From positions 32,147 through 96,146 of the forward strand of contig LAZY01000099.1 of assembly GCA_001013295.1 (NCBI GenBank): a stretch of DNA of 64,000 bases, in the 5' to 3' direction. The position numbers and the translations under genes are program-made. Of the stretch, positions 49,916 through 61,411 are shown in pieces (within the stretch, counting starts at the first letter, position 1; every line of letters starts with the position of its first letter). The notes beneath the pieces are model-generated. The model ran no database searches. It was not told the origin of the DNA and saw only the letters and a list, made by a program, of their open reading frames with translations. The stretch comes from Chryseobacterium indologenes. GTDB taxonomy: Bacteria; Bacteroidota; Bacteroidia; Flavobacteriales; Weeksellaceae.

Positions 49916-52096
49916 TTAAAATTTATAAGTAACCGATCCAAGAACATTGATCAGTTTCTGTGGATTAGCAGTTGTATATCCTATCCAATAATGCTGGCTG
50001 GTAAAATTGTCAACCTTTGCCCCGATTCTGAATTTTTTAGTATCGTAATATGCATTGGCATTCAGTACAAAATATTTCGGAAGGGTAAATGTTGATATTT
50101 TGCTTGTTGCAACATCCAATTGATTGAAGATTTTATTGGCATTGGCAAAGTTTCCTCCAACTCCAAAGCCTAGCCCTTTTAAGCTTCCGTCTATAAACTG
50201 GTAGCTTGCGTTAAAGTTAGCCAGCCATGGAGAACCAGCTGTTGCCGGTCTCAAACCTGTTGCCATATCTGTGGTGTCATTATAGGAAAGCCCTCCAATA
50301 AGTGAAAATCCTTTGATCAGATATGCATTTATTTCAAGCTCTACTCCTTTGCTCCGGATTTCTCCGGCCTGAGTCTGTACAGATTTACCTGCGGCAGAGA
50401 AATCTCCTGTAGATACCAGCATATTCTTTACTCTGATGTCATAGTAACTTACTGTAGCATTGATTTTTCCGTTTATCAGATTGGCTTTGAAACCTCCTTC
50501 AAACTGGTTGGCTTTTTCAGGATCGGAAAGGGCAACATTACCTGCCTTATCGGTAGTGAAATATCCGTTACTTTTGAAGCTGTTCTGATAATTTCCAAAG
50601 ATGGAAAACTTGTCTTTTATGATTTGATAGACCAAACCTGCCTTTGGTGACCATGCAGATTGATTATAGGCTGCTACGGTATCTATAAAATACTTTCCTT
50701 CTTTGGCATTGTTACTTTCATATCGGATTCCCAAAACAATATTAAGCCCGGAGGTTGGTGTGAAAACGTTAGATACATATCCACTGTATGTATTAAGATC
50801 TCCGTCGCTATCAAAATGACCAACTTTATTAGGATCACTATACAATGTACCTAATGCTGATCCGTTGAATCCTGAATAATCTGCTCCATTAGAGGGTACA
50901 CTATCAAAATTTCCGCTTGCCAAATAAATATATCTTGATCTGTCTTTTGTTTTAAGATAATCAAAACCTGCAACAGTTCTGTTTCTCATTCCGTTTCCAA
51001 AAGTATAGTCAAAGTTGAAATTCTGTTGTATCTGGAAATATTTTTTTCTGCTGTCTCTGGTGGCCTGATCATTTCTGTCAACAAGAAGATTGTTGTTGGC
51101 ATCTACTCTTGCTGCAAAATAGGGTCCGAAACCATCAGAATAACTGCTGGATGTGTTTATATTGGTAGATGACTTAATGTGATCGTTAAATTTATAATTG
51201 ATCTGACCAAATACATTATTGACTCTTGCCGTAGTATAAAGACCGTCTCCCAAATAAGATTCTTTATAATTCAAACCTTTTCTTTCTAGATCTTTCATAT
51301 TATCAATTCCTCCCAGACTCTGTGGAGTCAGATAGAAAAAGAATGGCTCACCCACAGCTCTTGTATTGAACATTTCATATTCAACATTGAACTGAAGTTT
51401 GTCGTTTACATTATACGTTAAAGAGGGAGCAAAAGCGAAATACGTATTTTTTGCATCTGTTTTCTGGAAAGTTCCTTCGTTGGTATATGCTGTATTTAAT
51501 CTGAAAAGAAACTTATTATCTTTGGTAAGTGGAGCATTTACATCAACTTGCGCTCTATAGGTGTTATAGCTTCCGCCAAAAAGGCTTATCTGCCCGCCAA
51601 GTGTTTCATAAGGTTTTTTTGTAATTCTGTTGACTAAGCCACCATATGAAGCGACATTACTTCCATATAGAGTTCCTGAAGGACCTTTTAAGACTTCAAG
51701 TCTTTCGATGTTGACAGCATCAATCGTGGTGGTAACAGGCGATACCATTCCATTTCTTAATGAATTATTGGAAGGGAAACCTCTTAAAACAATGAAAGAA
51801 CCTCCATCTCCAGCTCTGCTAGTCGCACTCCACATTTTCTGTACACCGGTAACGTTCCTATAGGTATCATCAACGGTGAAAATATTTTGATTTTCTAATA
51901 CTGATTTGTTGATTGAAGAAAAGACTTGTGGATCTTCAATAGCTTTTAATGGCATTTTATTCGAATAATCACTATCCTTCTTTACATAAGTATTAATAAT
52001 TACTTCATCAATGTTTTTGGTGTTTACAGAATCCTTTTTCTGAGCAAAAGTTAGAAGGGACCCTAACATTGAGGCACAGACCAGTACATTTTTCAT
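49916..52096 (-). CDS. TonB-dependent siderophore receptor, copy 2
   Basis: Outer-membrane receptor of 726 aa. Start 52096 gives MKNVLVCASMLGSLLTFAQ as signal. The TonB box is IDEVIINTYV; the plug has YRNVTGVQKMWSATSRAGDG and LEVLKGPSGTLYGSNVASYG followed by GLVNRITKKPY, the form usual in ferric-siderophore (FhuA/FecA-like) receptors. The barrel ends with VLGSVTYKF. It is the first gene of the four-gene iron-type group; -7 box TATATTTG at 52114 and a 16-bp Fur-like element at 52126 lie upstream. Confidence 0.94.
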   Translation of the reverse strand: MKNVLVCASMLGSLLTFAQKKDSVNTKNIDEVIINTYVKKDSDYSNKMPLKAIEDPQVFSSINKSVLENQNIFTVDDTYRNVTGVQKMWSATSRAGDGGSFIVLRGFPSNNSLRNGMVSPVTTTIDAVNIERLEVLKGPSGTLYGSNVASYGGLVNRITKKPYETLGGQISLFGGSYNTYRAQVDVNAPLTKDNKFLFRLNTAYTNEGTFQKTDAKNTYFAFAPSLTYNVNDKLQFNVEYEMFNTRAVGEPFFFYLTPQSLGGIDNMKDLERKGLNYKESYLGDGLYTTARVNNVFGQINYKFNDHIKSSTNINTSSSYSDGFGPYFAARVDANNNLLVDRNDQATRDSRKKYFQIQQNFNFDYTFGNGMRNRTVAGFDYLKTKDRSRYIYLASGNFDSVPSNGADYSGFNGSALGTLYSDPNKVGHFDSDGDLNTYSGYVSNVFTPTSGLNIVLGIRYESNNAKEGKYFIDTVAAYNQSAWSPKAGLVYQIIKDKFSIFGNYQNSFKSNGYFTTDKAGNVALSDPEKANQFEGGFKANLINGKINATVSYYDIRVKNMLVSTGDFSAAGKSVQTQAGEIRSKGVELEINAYLIKGFSLIGGLSYNDTTDMATGLRPATAGSPWLANFNASYQFIDGSLKGLGFGVGGNFANANKIFNQLDVATSKISTFTLPKYFVLNANAYYDTKKFRIGAKVDNFTSQHYWIGYTTANPQKLINVLGSVTYKF

Positions 52097-52113
52097 GAAA
52101 GTCAAATTTTCTG

Positions 52114-52121
52114 CAAATATA
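52114..52121 (-). promoter_or_regulatory. -7 box for the receptor operon
   Basis: TATATTTG on the minus strand, 18 bp before the start at 52096. Confidence 0.55.
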
Positions 52122-52125
52122 TTAT

Positions 52126-52141
52126 TTTTAACTATTCTAAA
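52126..52141 (-). promoter_or_regulatory. Shared 16-bp element (possible Fur box), copy 2
   Basis: TTTAGAATAGTTAAAA on the minus strand, 4 bp upstream of the -7 box, where a bound repressor would block transcription. 14 of 16 positions match copy 1. Confidence 0.5.
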
Positions 52142-52189
52142 TAAATAATAAAATTGATATTTATCATAAACTTATTATACAATGGATAA

Positions 52190-52226
52190 TAAAAAACCGC
52201 TCCGGCTAATGCCAGAGCGGTTTTTC
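52190..52226 (-). terminator. Terminator of secA
   Basis: AAAACCGCTC and GAGCGGTTTT pair, with an inner GGC/GCC; T runs on both sides make it usable from both directions. Confidence 0.85.
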
Positions 52227-52247
52227 AATAATATTGTTAAATTTTTC

Positions 52248-55322
<3,075 letters not shown>

Positions 55323-55330
55323 AAATTTTT

Positions 55331-55442
55331 TGCTTTATGCTTAATGCAAAATGCTTTAAGCGTTTTAAATAACACGCTTATCGTGTAAATTAATATATAA
55401 AAAAGGGCAAAAAAGCTCTAAGCACGCAGCCTAAAGCTTATC
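55331..55442. repeat. Word-repeat inverted element (h), upstream of secA
   Basis: The left arm has TGCTTAATGCAAAATGC and TTTAAGCGTTTTAAA, then CACGCTTATCGTG; the right arm has AAGCTCTAAGCACGCAGCC and TAAAGCTTATCGC. Words with AAGC/GCTT recur in both orientations. Confidence 0.45.
55409..55440 (-). terminator. Terminator of the DUF2795 gene
   Basis: On the minus strand AAGCTTTAG pairs with CTTAGAGCTT and is followed by TTTTTT. Confidence 0.6.
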
Positions 55443-55448
55443 GCTTTA

Positions 55449-55670
55449 TTAATATTCGTCCTCGTTCCAAAGGAAGTCCTCATCAGTAGGGTAGTCACTC
55501 CATACTTCCTCAATAGATTCATAAATCTCTCCTTCGTCTTCGATAGCCTGAAGGTTTTCCACTACTTCCATCGGTGCACCAGTTCTGATTGCGTAGTCAA
55601 TAAGCTCTGCTTTTGTCATTGGCCAAGGTGCGTCACTTAGATATGAAGCTAATTCTAATGTCCAGTACAT
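55449..55670 (-). CDS. DUF2795 domain protein
   Basis: A 73-aa protein, MYWTLELASYLSDAPWPMTK then KAELIDYAIRTGAPMEVVEN, matching the DUF2795 family, small helical proteins of unknown role, widespread in Bacteroidota. The C-terminus is very acidic (DEDFLWNEDEY). A -7 box (TACTTTTG, 55688-55695) lies 18 bp upstream. Confidence 0.88.
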   Translation of the reverse strand: MYWTLELASYLSDAPWPMTKAELIDYAIRTGAPMEVVENLQAIEDEGEIYESIEEVWSDYPTDEDFLWNEDEY

Positions 55671-55687
55671 AATTTTCTAATTTTTTG

Positions 55688-55695
55688 CAAAAGTA
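55688..55695 (-). promoter_or_regulatory. -7 box for the DUF2795 gene
   Basis: TACTTTTG on the minus strand, 18 bp before the start codon. Confidence 0.5.
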
Positions 55696-55806
55696 TAAAA
55701 ATAGGTCGTATAATAAACTTTTTTATACTTGATTTTCAATTCTTTTTATAATATTTTCTTGTAAATGTCTGTCACCAACTGCATGGCAGCCATGTCAGCA
55801 ATTTAC

Positions 55807-56835
55807 TTAATGACGTTTTCTCAAAAACCATTCCACAAATTTTTTTATGCCATTTTGGAAGTCTGTGTCCGGTTGATAACCTATTAATGTCTTCGCTTTT
55901 GATATATCTGCATTGGTTTTTGTGACATCTCCCGGCTGCATTGGCAGAATTTTTTTTGTGGCAGATTTTCCAAGGGCATTTTCTATGCTGGCTACCATCT
56001 CAGATAAAGTGACCACCTGATTTTCGCCCAGGTTCAGAATTTCATATACCCCGGAATGGTTTTCCAGATAAAGGATCGATTTCAGAATCCCGTCAGTAAT
56101 ATCATCAATATAAGTATAATCTCTGGCTGTATTTCCGTCGCCGTAGAAGGGAATTTCCGTTTCTTCTGAAATAAGGCGGGTGAACTTGTGGATGGCAAGA
56201 TCTGGGCGCTGCCTCGGACCATAGACTGTGAAAAACCTGAGCTGTACCATATCTATATGATATAGGTTATGATAAACATGCCCTAGAATTTCCCCACTTT
56301 TCTTAGTGGCAGCATAAGGAGAAATAGGATTATCTACATTATCGGCTTCAGCAAAAGGGATTTTTTCGTTGTTTCCGTAAACACTTGAGGAGGAAGCACA
56401 AATGAATTTTTTAATCCTGAAATCTTTGCAGAGTTCCCAAAGATTCATTGTACCCCGTACGTTCACTTCTTCATACTCTAAAGGCCTTTCAATAGAGGGG
56501 CGTACACCAGCCAGTGCGGCAAGATGAATGACCATGTCAATTGGATGATTCTTAAAGATGTTTTCGAGCCCTTTCAGGTCTCTTATATCTTGGTGATAAA
56601 GAGAATATTGATCAGACTGAGCGAGGGAAATCAAGTGCTGAATGTCTGTCTCTTTATCAGAGAATTCAAAATTCGGAATTTTACCGATTGACTCTAATGT
56701 ATTTTTAATTTTTACCTGATAGCTGTAGAAATTATCAAAATTGTCAATGTTTATGACAGAATGTCCATTTCTTAATAATTGCTCAACTAAATGTGAACCA
56801 ATGAACCCGCTGCCTCCTGTTACAAGGTAAGTCAT
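55807..56835 (-). CDS. NAD-dependent sugar-nucleotide epimerase/dehydratase
   Basis: A 342-aa short-chain dehydrogenase of the extended type. Start 56835 gives MTYLVTGGSGFIGSHLVEQL with the NAD-binding GxxGxxG; the longer frame covers the promoter. Catalytic Ser-Tyr-Lys: CASSSSVYG, YAATKKSGE. The phrase RFFTVYGPRQRPDLAIHKF is typical of UDP-glucuronate/UDP-galactose 4-epimerases. Exact substrate (UDP-glucuronate, UDP-glucose) is not settled by the sequence. The likely role is in surface polysaccharide precursors. Single gene. Confidence 0.92.
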   Translation of the reverse strand: MTYLVTGGSGFIGSHLVEQLLRNGHSVINIDNFDNFYSYQVKIKNTLESIGKIPNFEFSDKETDIQHLISLAQSDQYSLYHQDIRDLKGLENIFKNHPIDMVIHLAALAGVRPSIERPLEYEEVNVRGTMNLWELCKDFRIKKFICASSSSVYGNNEKIPFAEADNVDNPISPYAATKKSGEILGHVYHNLYHIDMVQLRFFTVYGPRQRPDLAIHKFTRLISEETEIPFYGDGNTARDYTYIDDITDGILKSILYLENHSGVYEILNLGENQVVTLSEMVASIENALGKSATKKILPMQPGDVTKTNADISKAKTLIGYQPDTDFQNGIKKFVEWFLRKRH

Positions 56836-56854
56836 CTGTGATTTTTTATGTGTG

Positions 56855-56862
56855 CAAATATA
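56855..56862 (-). promoter_or_regulatory. -7 box for the epimerase gene
   Basis: TATATTTG on the minus strand, 20 bp before the ATG at 56835 and inside the longer frame, which supports the shorter start. Confidence 0.55.
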
Positions 56863-56922
56863 AATTTTACTTTTTGAAAATATAATCATTAAATTTACTT
56901 AAAAAAGTAATATAAATACAAT

Positions 56923-57717
56923 ATGCAGTTTCAAGGGCAAATTTTAAAAATGACGAGCTACGATGAAAAGCCGATCCAATATTATCTTAATCTTTCAGGG
57001 GATCTCATCCATATGAATGAGCTGTTTGGAAAAGAGCTGAGCATAAAGCATGTAGGGTTTCAATGCGTAAACTGCGGCGAAAATAAACCGATCTACAGAA
57101 TGGGTTTCTGCAAAAACTGTTTTTTTGAAAGCCCATATGCCAGTGATACCATTATCCGTCCGGAGCTTTCTACAGCGCATTTGGGGGTGGCAGAACGCGA
57201 CCTTGAAGTAGAAAAGCAGATCCAGCTTCAGCCTCATACCGTGTATCTGGCTTATACCGGAGATGTAAAAGTAGGGGTGACCAGAAATACCCAGATCCCG
57301 ACAAGATGGATTGATCAGGGAGCTACGTTTGCCTTGCCAATTGCCAGAACAGAAAACCGCTACGAAGCCGGAATGATAGAAGTTGCTTTGAAAGATCACC
57401 TTCCGGATAAAACCAACTGGAGAAAGATGCTTCAGGATGATTTTGAAGGAGAAATAGATCTTGCAGACTTCAGACAGAAGATCAAAGAATATTTCCCTGA
57501 AGACTTCCAAAAATTTTACAGTGAAGGAGAAGAATTATGGATGTTTGATTATCCTTTTGAAAAACCTGAAAAAGTAACATCATTTACATTAGATAAAAAA
57601 CCTGAATTTACAGGGAAACTGACCGGAATCAAAGGACAGTACCTTGGGTTTGAAGGTGGAAATTTTATCAATGTAAGAGGACATGAGGGATATATGATCG
57701 AATTAGGAATAAAATAG
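56923..57717 (+). CDS. DUF2797 domain protein
   Basis: A 264-aa protein with a four-Cys zinc-finger-like site (CVNCGENKPIYRMGFCKNC, residues 48-67) and the family phrases HTVYLAYTGDVKVGVTRNTQ (about 105) and RWIDQGATFALPIARTENR. The second block recalls a GIY-YIG-like endonuclease core (VYLAYTGDVKVGVTR). DUF2797 proteins have no established function; a nucleic-acid role is plausible from the zinc ribbon. Divergent from the epimerase gene; terminator follows. Confidence 0.88.
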   Translation: MQFQGQILKMTSYDEKPIQYYLNLSGDLIHMNELFGKELSIKHVGFQCVNCGENKPIYRMGFCKNCFFESPYASDTIIRPELSTAHLGVAERDLEVEKQIQLQPHTVYLAYTGDVKVGVTRNTQIPTRWIDQGATFALPIARTENRYEAGMIEVALKDHLPDKTNWRKMLQDDFEGEIDLADFRQKIKEYFPEDFQKFYSEGEELWMFDYPFEKPEKVTSFTLDKKPEFTGKLTGIKGQYLGFEGGNFINVRGHEGYMIELGIK

Positions 57718-57720
57718 ATA

Positions 57721-57754
57721 AAAGAACCGGAGCAATCATTCCGGTTCTTTTTAT
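57721..57754 (+). terminator. Terminator after the DUF2797 gene
   Basis: AAAGAACCGGA pairs with TCCGGTTCTTT (11 bp), followed by T3ATTT. Confidence 0.85.
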
Positions 57755-57811
57755 TTAAGGTTCTTTCTGATAAATCCTTATATTTAAGGTATACTAAACA
57801 AAAATCACTGT

Positions 57812-60457
57812 ATGAAAAAATGGGTAAAAAGACTATTGATAAGTTTCGGAATCCTGGTAGGAATTCTTCTTGCTGCGAATTTCGGACTGAACATATGGCT
57901 TAAAACCCAGCTTCCGGACTACATAAAAAAGAATACAGACTATAAAGTTTCCTATAAAACACTGGATGTAGATCTTGGAACCGGAAATATTCTGGCTACA
58001 GGAATTGCCATCAACAATAAAAATCCGCAAAATACCAGTGTCATTGGACTACAGGGAACAATTGATACCCTAAAGATTAGTCGTTTTGGAATTTATGATG
58101 CTATTTTTAATAAAACGATAAGTTCTTCCGATCTTTTGCTGGCTAAACCCCATCTGAATATAATTCTTGCCAAACCTGTAGATCATAAAACAGGTAAAAA
58201 AAGAAATCCGGTTCTTTTTGAGAACATCAGGATCAATGATGGTTCTATAGCGATTTTCAGGCATACCAAACAGAAATTTCTTTCTGTACAGCAGTTGAAT
58301 CTATTAGTAGAAAATCTGCAGATGTCGGAAGAATCTATAGAGAACAAATTGCCCGTTGTTTTTGATCGCTACAGTATCAAAGGAGAACGTTTTTTCTTTC
58401 GGCCGGATCAGGTATATGCAATCACGATCAGTTCCATTAATACAGAAAACGGGCAGATGTCTGTTGATAATTTTAAGCTGACTCCGCTTTTATCTTTTAC
58501 CCAGTTCAAAAAGTTTTATCCCCAAAAGGCTCAGTTATTTGAATTTACGATTCCTAAAATGGACTTCAAAGATGTGGCTTTAAATAAAAATAAAGTATCC
58601 CTTACGAATGCTGAATTTCAAAATCCTGTTTTTACAGTTTACAATACAGGGGTTAAATCTAAAAAAACAGAGAAGAAATCGAACTTCGAACTCAATTTAG
58701 AAAATATCAGACTTAGTAATGCGGCTGTTCATATGAATAAGCCGGACGGCAACAGACTCTTATCTGCCGGAAGTCTTAATCTGAAGATCAATCAATTGTT
58801 GTTTAATAAAGAAACGGCCGGGCAGATGGTTCCTGTAAAGTATAAAGACTTCACATTTTCCGGAAAAGATATTTTGTATTCTAATCATCAGAATATGAAA
58901 ATAGGAAGTATTGCTCTGAAGCCAACCAACGGTGAAATAAGAAATGTTATATTGACACCGGGAACTCCTGAAAGTGACAAAACAATAATGGATTTAAAAA
59001 CAAACTTCATTGCTTTTAATATCAATAAGCTGGATTTCGTTGACAAAAAACTGGTACTTGACCTTAAAGATGTTCTTATTGATCATGTAAACGGAACGAT
59101 AAAAGCAGGAGAAAATAAGCAAAATAAAAATCCGGAGCCTGGAGTTATTCATTCTGTTATCGTACGGAAAGTTTCGCTGAAAAATTCAGATATTACCTAT
59201 GATAAAGGAAAGCAGCCATTGTCTTTTAATGACCTGAATGCTACGGTAAACAATATTGAGATAGCCCCGAACCCTAATAAAAAGGGGCTTTCTTTCCAGG
59301 TAAAAGATTATTTTCTCACCACCAGGAACTTTGCTTACAAAACACAGTTTTACAATATCAGCCTTGGTTTGCTCAAATTAAATAAAACTAAGATACAGGC
59401 CAATAATTTTGCTATGAAACCTCTCGTTTCGAGGGCTCAGTTTATCAAAATGATACCTGTTGAAAGAGATTTATATGATTTGAAAGCAGGAAAGATCACT
59501 GCAGAAGGGAATTGGAATCTGTTTTCTCAAAATAAATCGATCAACGCTTCACGGATAGTCATAGAGTCTGCTGATGCCAATATTTTCAGAAGTAAAATTC
59601 CGAAAGATGATCCGAAAATAAAAGCACTATATTCAAAAATGCTGCGTTCTATTAAGATTCCAATGAGGGTAGATCATCTGGATCTGAAAAATTCTGTTCT
59701 GGTCTATGAAGAAGACACTCCTGAAAGTATGGGGCCAGGAAAACTGACGTTTGGGAATTTTAATATGAATGTCAGAAATCTGAATTCCGCCAAAGTCAAA
59801 GGAAAACCTACAAAAGTAGACATTAAGATCAACTGCTCATTTATGAATCAGTCTCCACTTTCTGTGAACTGGAGTTTTGATGTCGCTGATCAGAAGGATG
59901 CTTTTGCCATTTCAGGGAAAACTTCCGGTCTTCCTGCCAGTGGAATCAATCCTTTTATCAGGCCTTATCTTCATGTGACCGCTACTTCAGGTACTATTCA
60001 GGAAATGCTTTTTGACTTTAAAGGGAATCCTGCCGGACTAAACGGAACATTCAATCTCAAGCATAAAGATCTTAAAATAGCAGTCTTGAATAAGCATAAT
60101 CATGAGAAGAAAGGTCTCCTGACTGCAGTTGCCAATATTTTTATTAAATCAGACTCCGGGAATTTTCCGGAATCGGTTGCGGTGGAAAATGTAGAGCGTG
60201 ATCCTACAAAATCATTCTTCAATCTCTTCTGGAAAGGAATCGAGCAGGGATTGAAAAAGACACTGATTGGTAAAAATGTAGAAAAAACAGAGAAGAAAGT
60301 CAAAAATGCAGTCTCTTCAGTGAAAGAAATGAAGCAGTCTGTGAAGGAAATAAAACAGGAGATTAAAAATAAAAAATCGGAATCACAACCGCAGGAAGAG
60401 AAAAAAGAGAAGAAAGGATTCCTGAATAATATCTTTAAAAAGAAAGAGGCTTCATAA
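57812..60457 (+). CDS. AsmA-like / DUF748-type large envelope protein
   Basis: An 881-aa protein with one N-terminal membrane helix (about 8-28, LLISFGILVGILLAANFGLN). The rest is a long beta-rich repetitive region with many short 'ILATGIAINN'-like strands, the pattern of AsmA/DUF748/TamB proteins that span the periplasm and may carry lipids. The last 60 residues are Lys/Glu-rich (VEKTEKKVKNAVSSVKEMKQ then KKEKKGFLNNIFKKK), predicted helical. Function in this organism is unknown; lipid transport or outer-membrane integrity is an inference from the family. Confidence 0.78.
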   Translation: MKKWVKRLLISFGILVGILLAANFGLNIWLKTQLPDYIKKNTDYKVSYKTLDVDLGTGNILATGIAINNKNPQNTSVIGLQGTIDTLKISRFGIYDAIFNKTISSSDLLLAKPHLNIILAKPVDHKTGKKRNPVLFENIRINDGSIAIFRHTKQKFLSVQQLNLLVENLQMSEESIENKLPVVFDRYSIKGERFFFRPDQVYAITISSINTENGQMSVDNFKLTPLLSFTQFKKFYPQKAQLFEFTIPKMDFKDVALNKNKVSLTNAEFQNPVFTVYNTGVKSKKTEKKSNFELNLENIRLSNAAVHMNKPDGNRLLSAGSLNLKINQLLFNKETAGQMVPVKYKDFTFSGKDILYSNHQNMKIGSIALKPTNGEIRNVILTPGTPESDKTIMDLKTNFIAFNINKLDFVDKKLVLDLKDVLIDHVNGTIKAGENKQNKNPEPGVIHSVIVRKVSLKNSDITYDKGKQPLSFNDLNATVNNIEIAPNPNKKGLSFQVKDYFLTTRNFAYKTQFYNISLGLLKLNKTKIQANNFAMKPLVSRAQFIKMIPVERDLYDLKAGKITAEGNWNLFSQNKSINASRIVIESADANIFRSKIPKDDPKIKALYSKMLRSIKIPMRVDHLDLKNSVLVYEEDTPESMGPGKLTFGNFNMNVRNLNSAKVKGKPTKVDIKINCSFMNQSPLSVNWSFDVADQKDAFAISGKTSGLPASGINPFIRPYLHVTATSGTIQEMLFDFKGNPAGLNGTFNLKHKDLKIAVLNKHNHEKKGLLTAVANIFIKSDSGNFPESVAVENVERDPTKSFFNLFWKGIEQGLKKTLIGKNVEKTEKKVKNAVSSVKEMKQSVKEIKQEIKNKKSESQPQEEKKEKKGFLNNIFKKKEAS

Positions 60458-60544
60458 ACCATTGGAAATAATATAAAAACCCGCAATCTGATCTTCTGAT
60501 AGAGGTAGAAGGTATTATTTTATATAAAACAAATCCAATGGTTT
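60456..60544. repeat. Nested inverted repeat between convergent genes
   Basis: Outer arms AAACCATTGGA (60456-60466) and TCCAATGGTTT (60534-60544) match perfectly over 11 bp; inside, ATCTTCT pairs with AGAAGGT and AATAATA with TATTATT. The left arm overlaps the stop of the AsmA-like gene. It may serve as a bidirectional terminator or be a small mobile repeat. Confidence 0.5.
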
Positions 60545-60571
60545 AAAAAATTAATATAGTCTTGGACTAGC

Positions 60572-60922
60572 TTAGAAATTGAATTCGTCACTTTCCAGAA
60601 TCGGAATGTTTCTTAAAAATTCATCAAACTTCTCGCCTGGATAATTGCTGTCTGCACCGTAAGAGTCTATGATCATGCCACGGTTTCCGGCAGTATCCTT
60701 TAATACATAAAGTACGGCACTGTCGTCAGGATTGCTGTCTCCCTCGAAGCGGTAGGTTTTTAAAATCGTCAGTTCAGAGGGTTGATAGACTTTATCAGAG
60801 TTTTCAAACTTCATTTCACAGTTTTCATTCATCCTGAATTCCCGGTGTATTCCTCTTTCAGAAAGCGTTTTCATGACTTGGCTCAAGGTCGTCATTCTGT
60901 CAATGTTTTCTGGATTTTCCAT
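60572..60922 (-). CDS. Small conserved Bacteroidota protein ('PRPP synthetase' misname family)
   Basis: A 116-aa soluble protein with no membrane segment. The wording LSERGIHREFRMNENCEMKF and YRFEGDSNPDDSAVLYVLKD, then RGMIIDSYGADSN, matches a short protein common in Bacteroidota that is often mislabelled phosphoribosylpyrophosphate synthetase; it is far too short for that enzyme and has no PRPP motif. Its function is unknown. Single gene convergent with the AsmA-like gene. The 170 bp upstream are AT-rich without a clear promoter. Confidence 0.8.
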   Translation of the reverse strand: MENPENIDRMTTLSQVMKTLSERGIHREFRMNENCEMKFENSDKVYQPSELTILKTYRFEGDSNPDDSAVLYVLKDTAGNRGMIIDSYGADSNYPGEKFDEFLRNIPILESDEFNF

Positions 60923-61096
60923 AATAATATTTTTCTTGTTAAGTACAATAATTAAACCATTACATTTCTAAATATAAGAAAAATAGCCGATTATAGTTTT
61001 CTTAAAAATAAAGTTTAATGTTAACAAAATTTATAATTCAGAAAAATAAAATAGGTACACTTTTTGCAATGCATATAACAATAAATCAAAGAAAAT

Positions 61097-61291
61097 ATGA
61101 AAAAAGAAGTTGGAGTTTTACTGGCAGGAGGAGTTGGTCTTTTGGCAGTATTAAGTTTAATAAGCATAAAGAAAATATTGACAAAAAAAGATAAAAAATA
61201 TAGTGATTCCTATTCGGATTATCACAGACACTTTGATGAAAAGAACCACGACGACGAAAACCACGGAGTGGAGTTTTACGCGCTGAAGTAG
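61097..61291 (+). CDS. Small membrane protein of unknown function
   Basis: A 64-aa protein with one helix (MKKEVGVLLAGGVGLLAVLS, residues 5-24), a basic stop (KKILTKKDKK) and an acidic, His-rich tail (DYHRHFDEKNHDDENHG). It has a proper terminator directly downstream and stands alone, so it is likely a real gene. The His/Asp/Glu tail might bind metal ions; that is speculation. Confidence 0.65.
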   Translation: MKKEVGVLLAGGVGLLAVLSLISIKKILTKKDKKYSDSYSDYHRHFDEKNHDDENHGVEFYALK

Positions 61292-61315
61292 TAAAAAAAT
61301 ATATTAATTATGTTT

Positions 61316-61348
61316 AATCCAACACTTTTTATGGTGTTGGATTTTTTT
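61316..61348 (+). terminator. Terminator after the small membrane protein gene
   Basis: AATCCAACAC pairs with GTGTTGGATT (10 bp) and is followed by five T. Confidence 0.88.
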
Positions 61349-61411
61349 GTGGAAAACTTTAATGTTAAAACTCATGATTATATAAAAAATCCATTCTAAT
61401 TTTACATCAGA

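Noticed and set aside
60572..60922. PRPP synthetase
   Set aside because: Database name often attached to this short family, but 116 residues are too few and PRPP motifs are absent.
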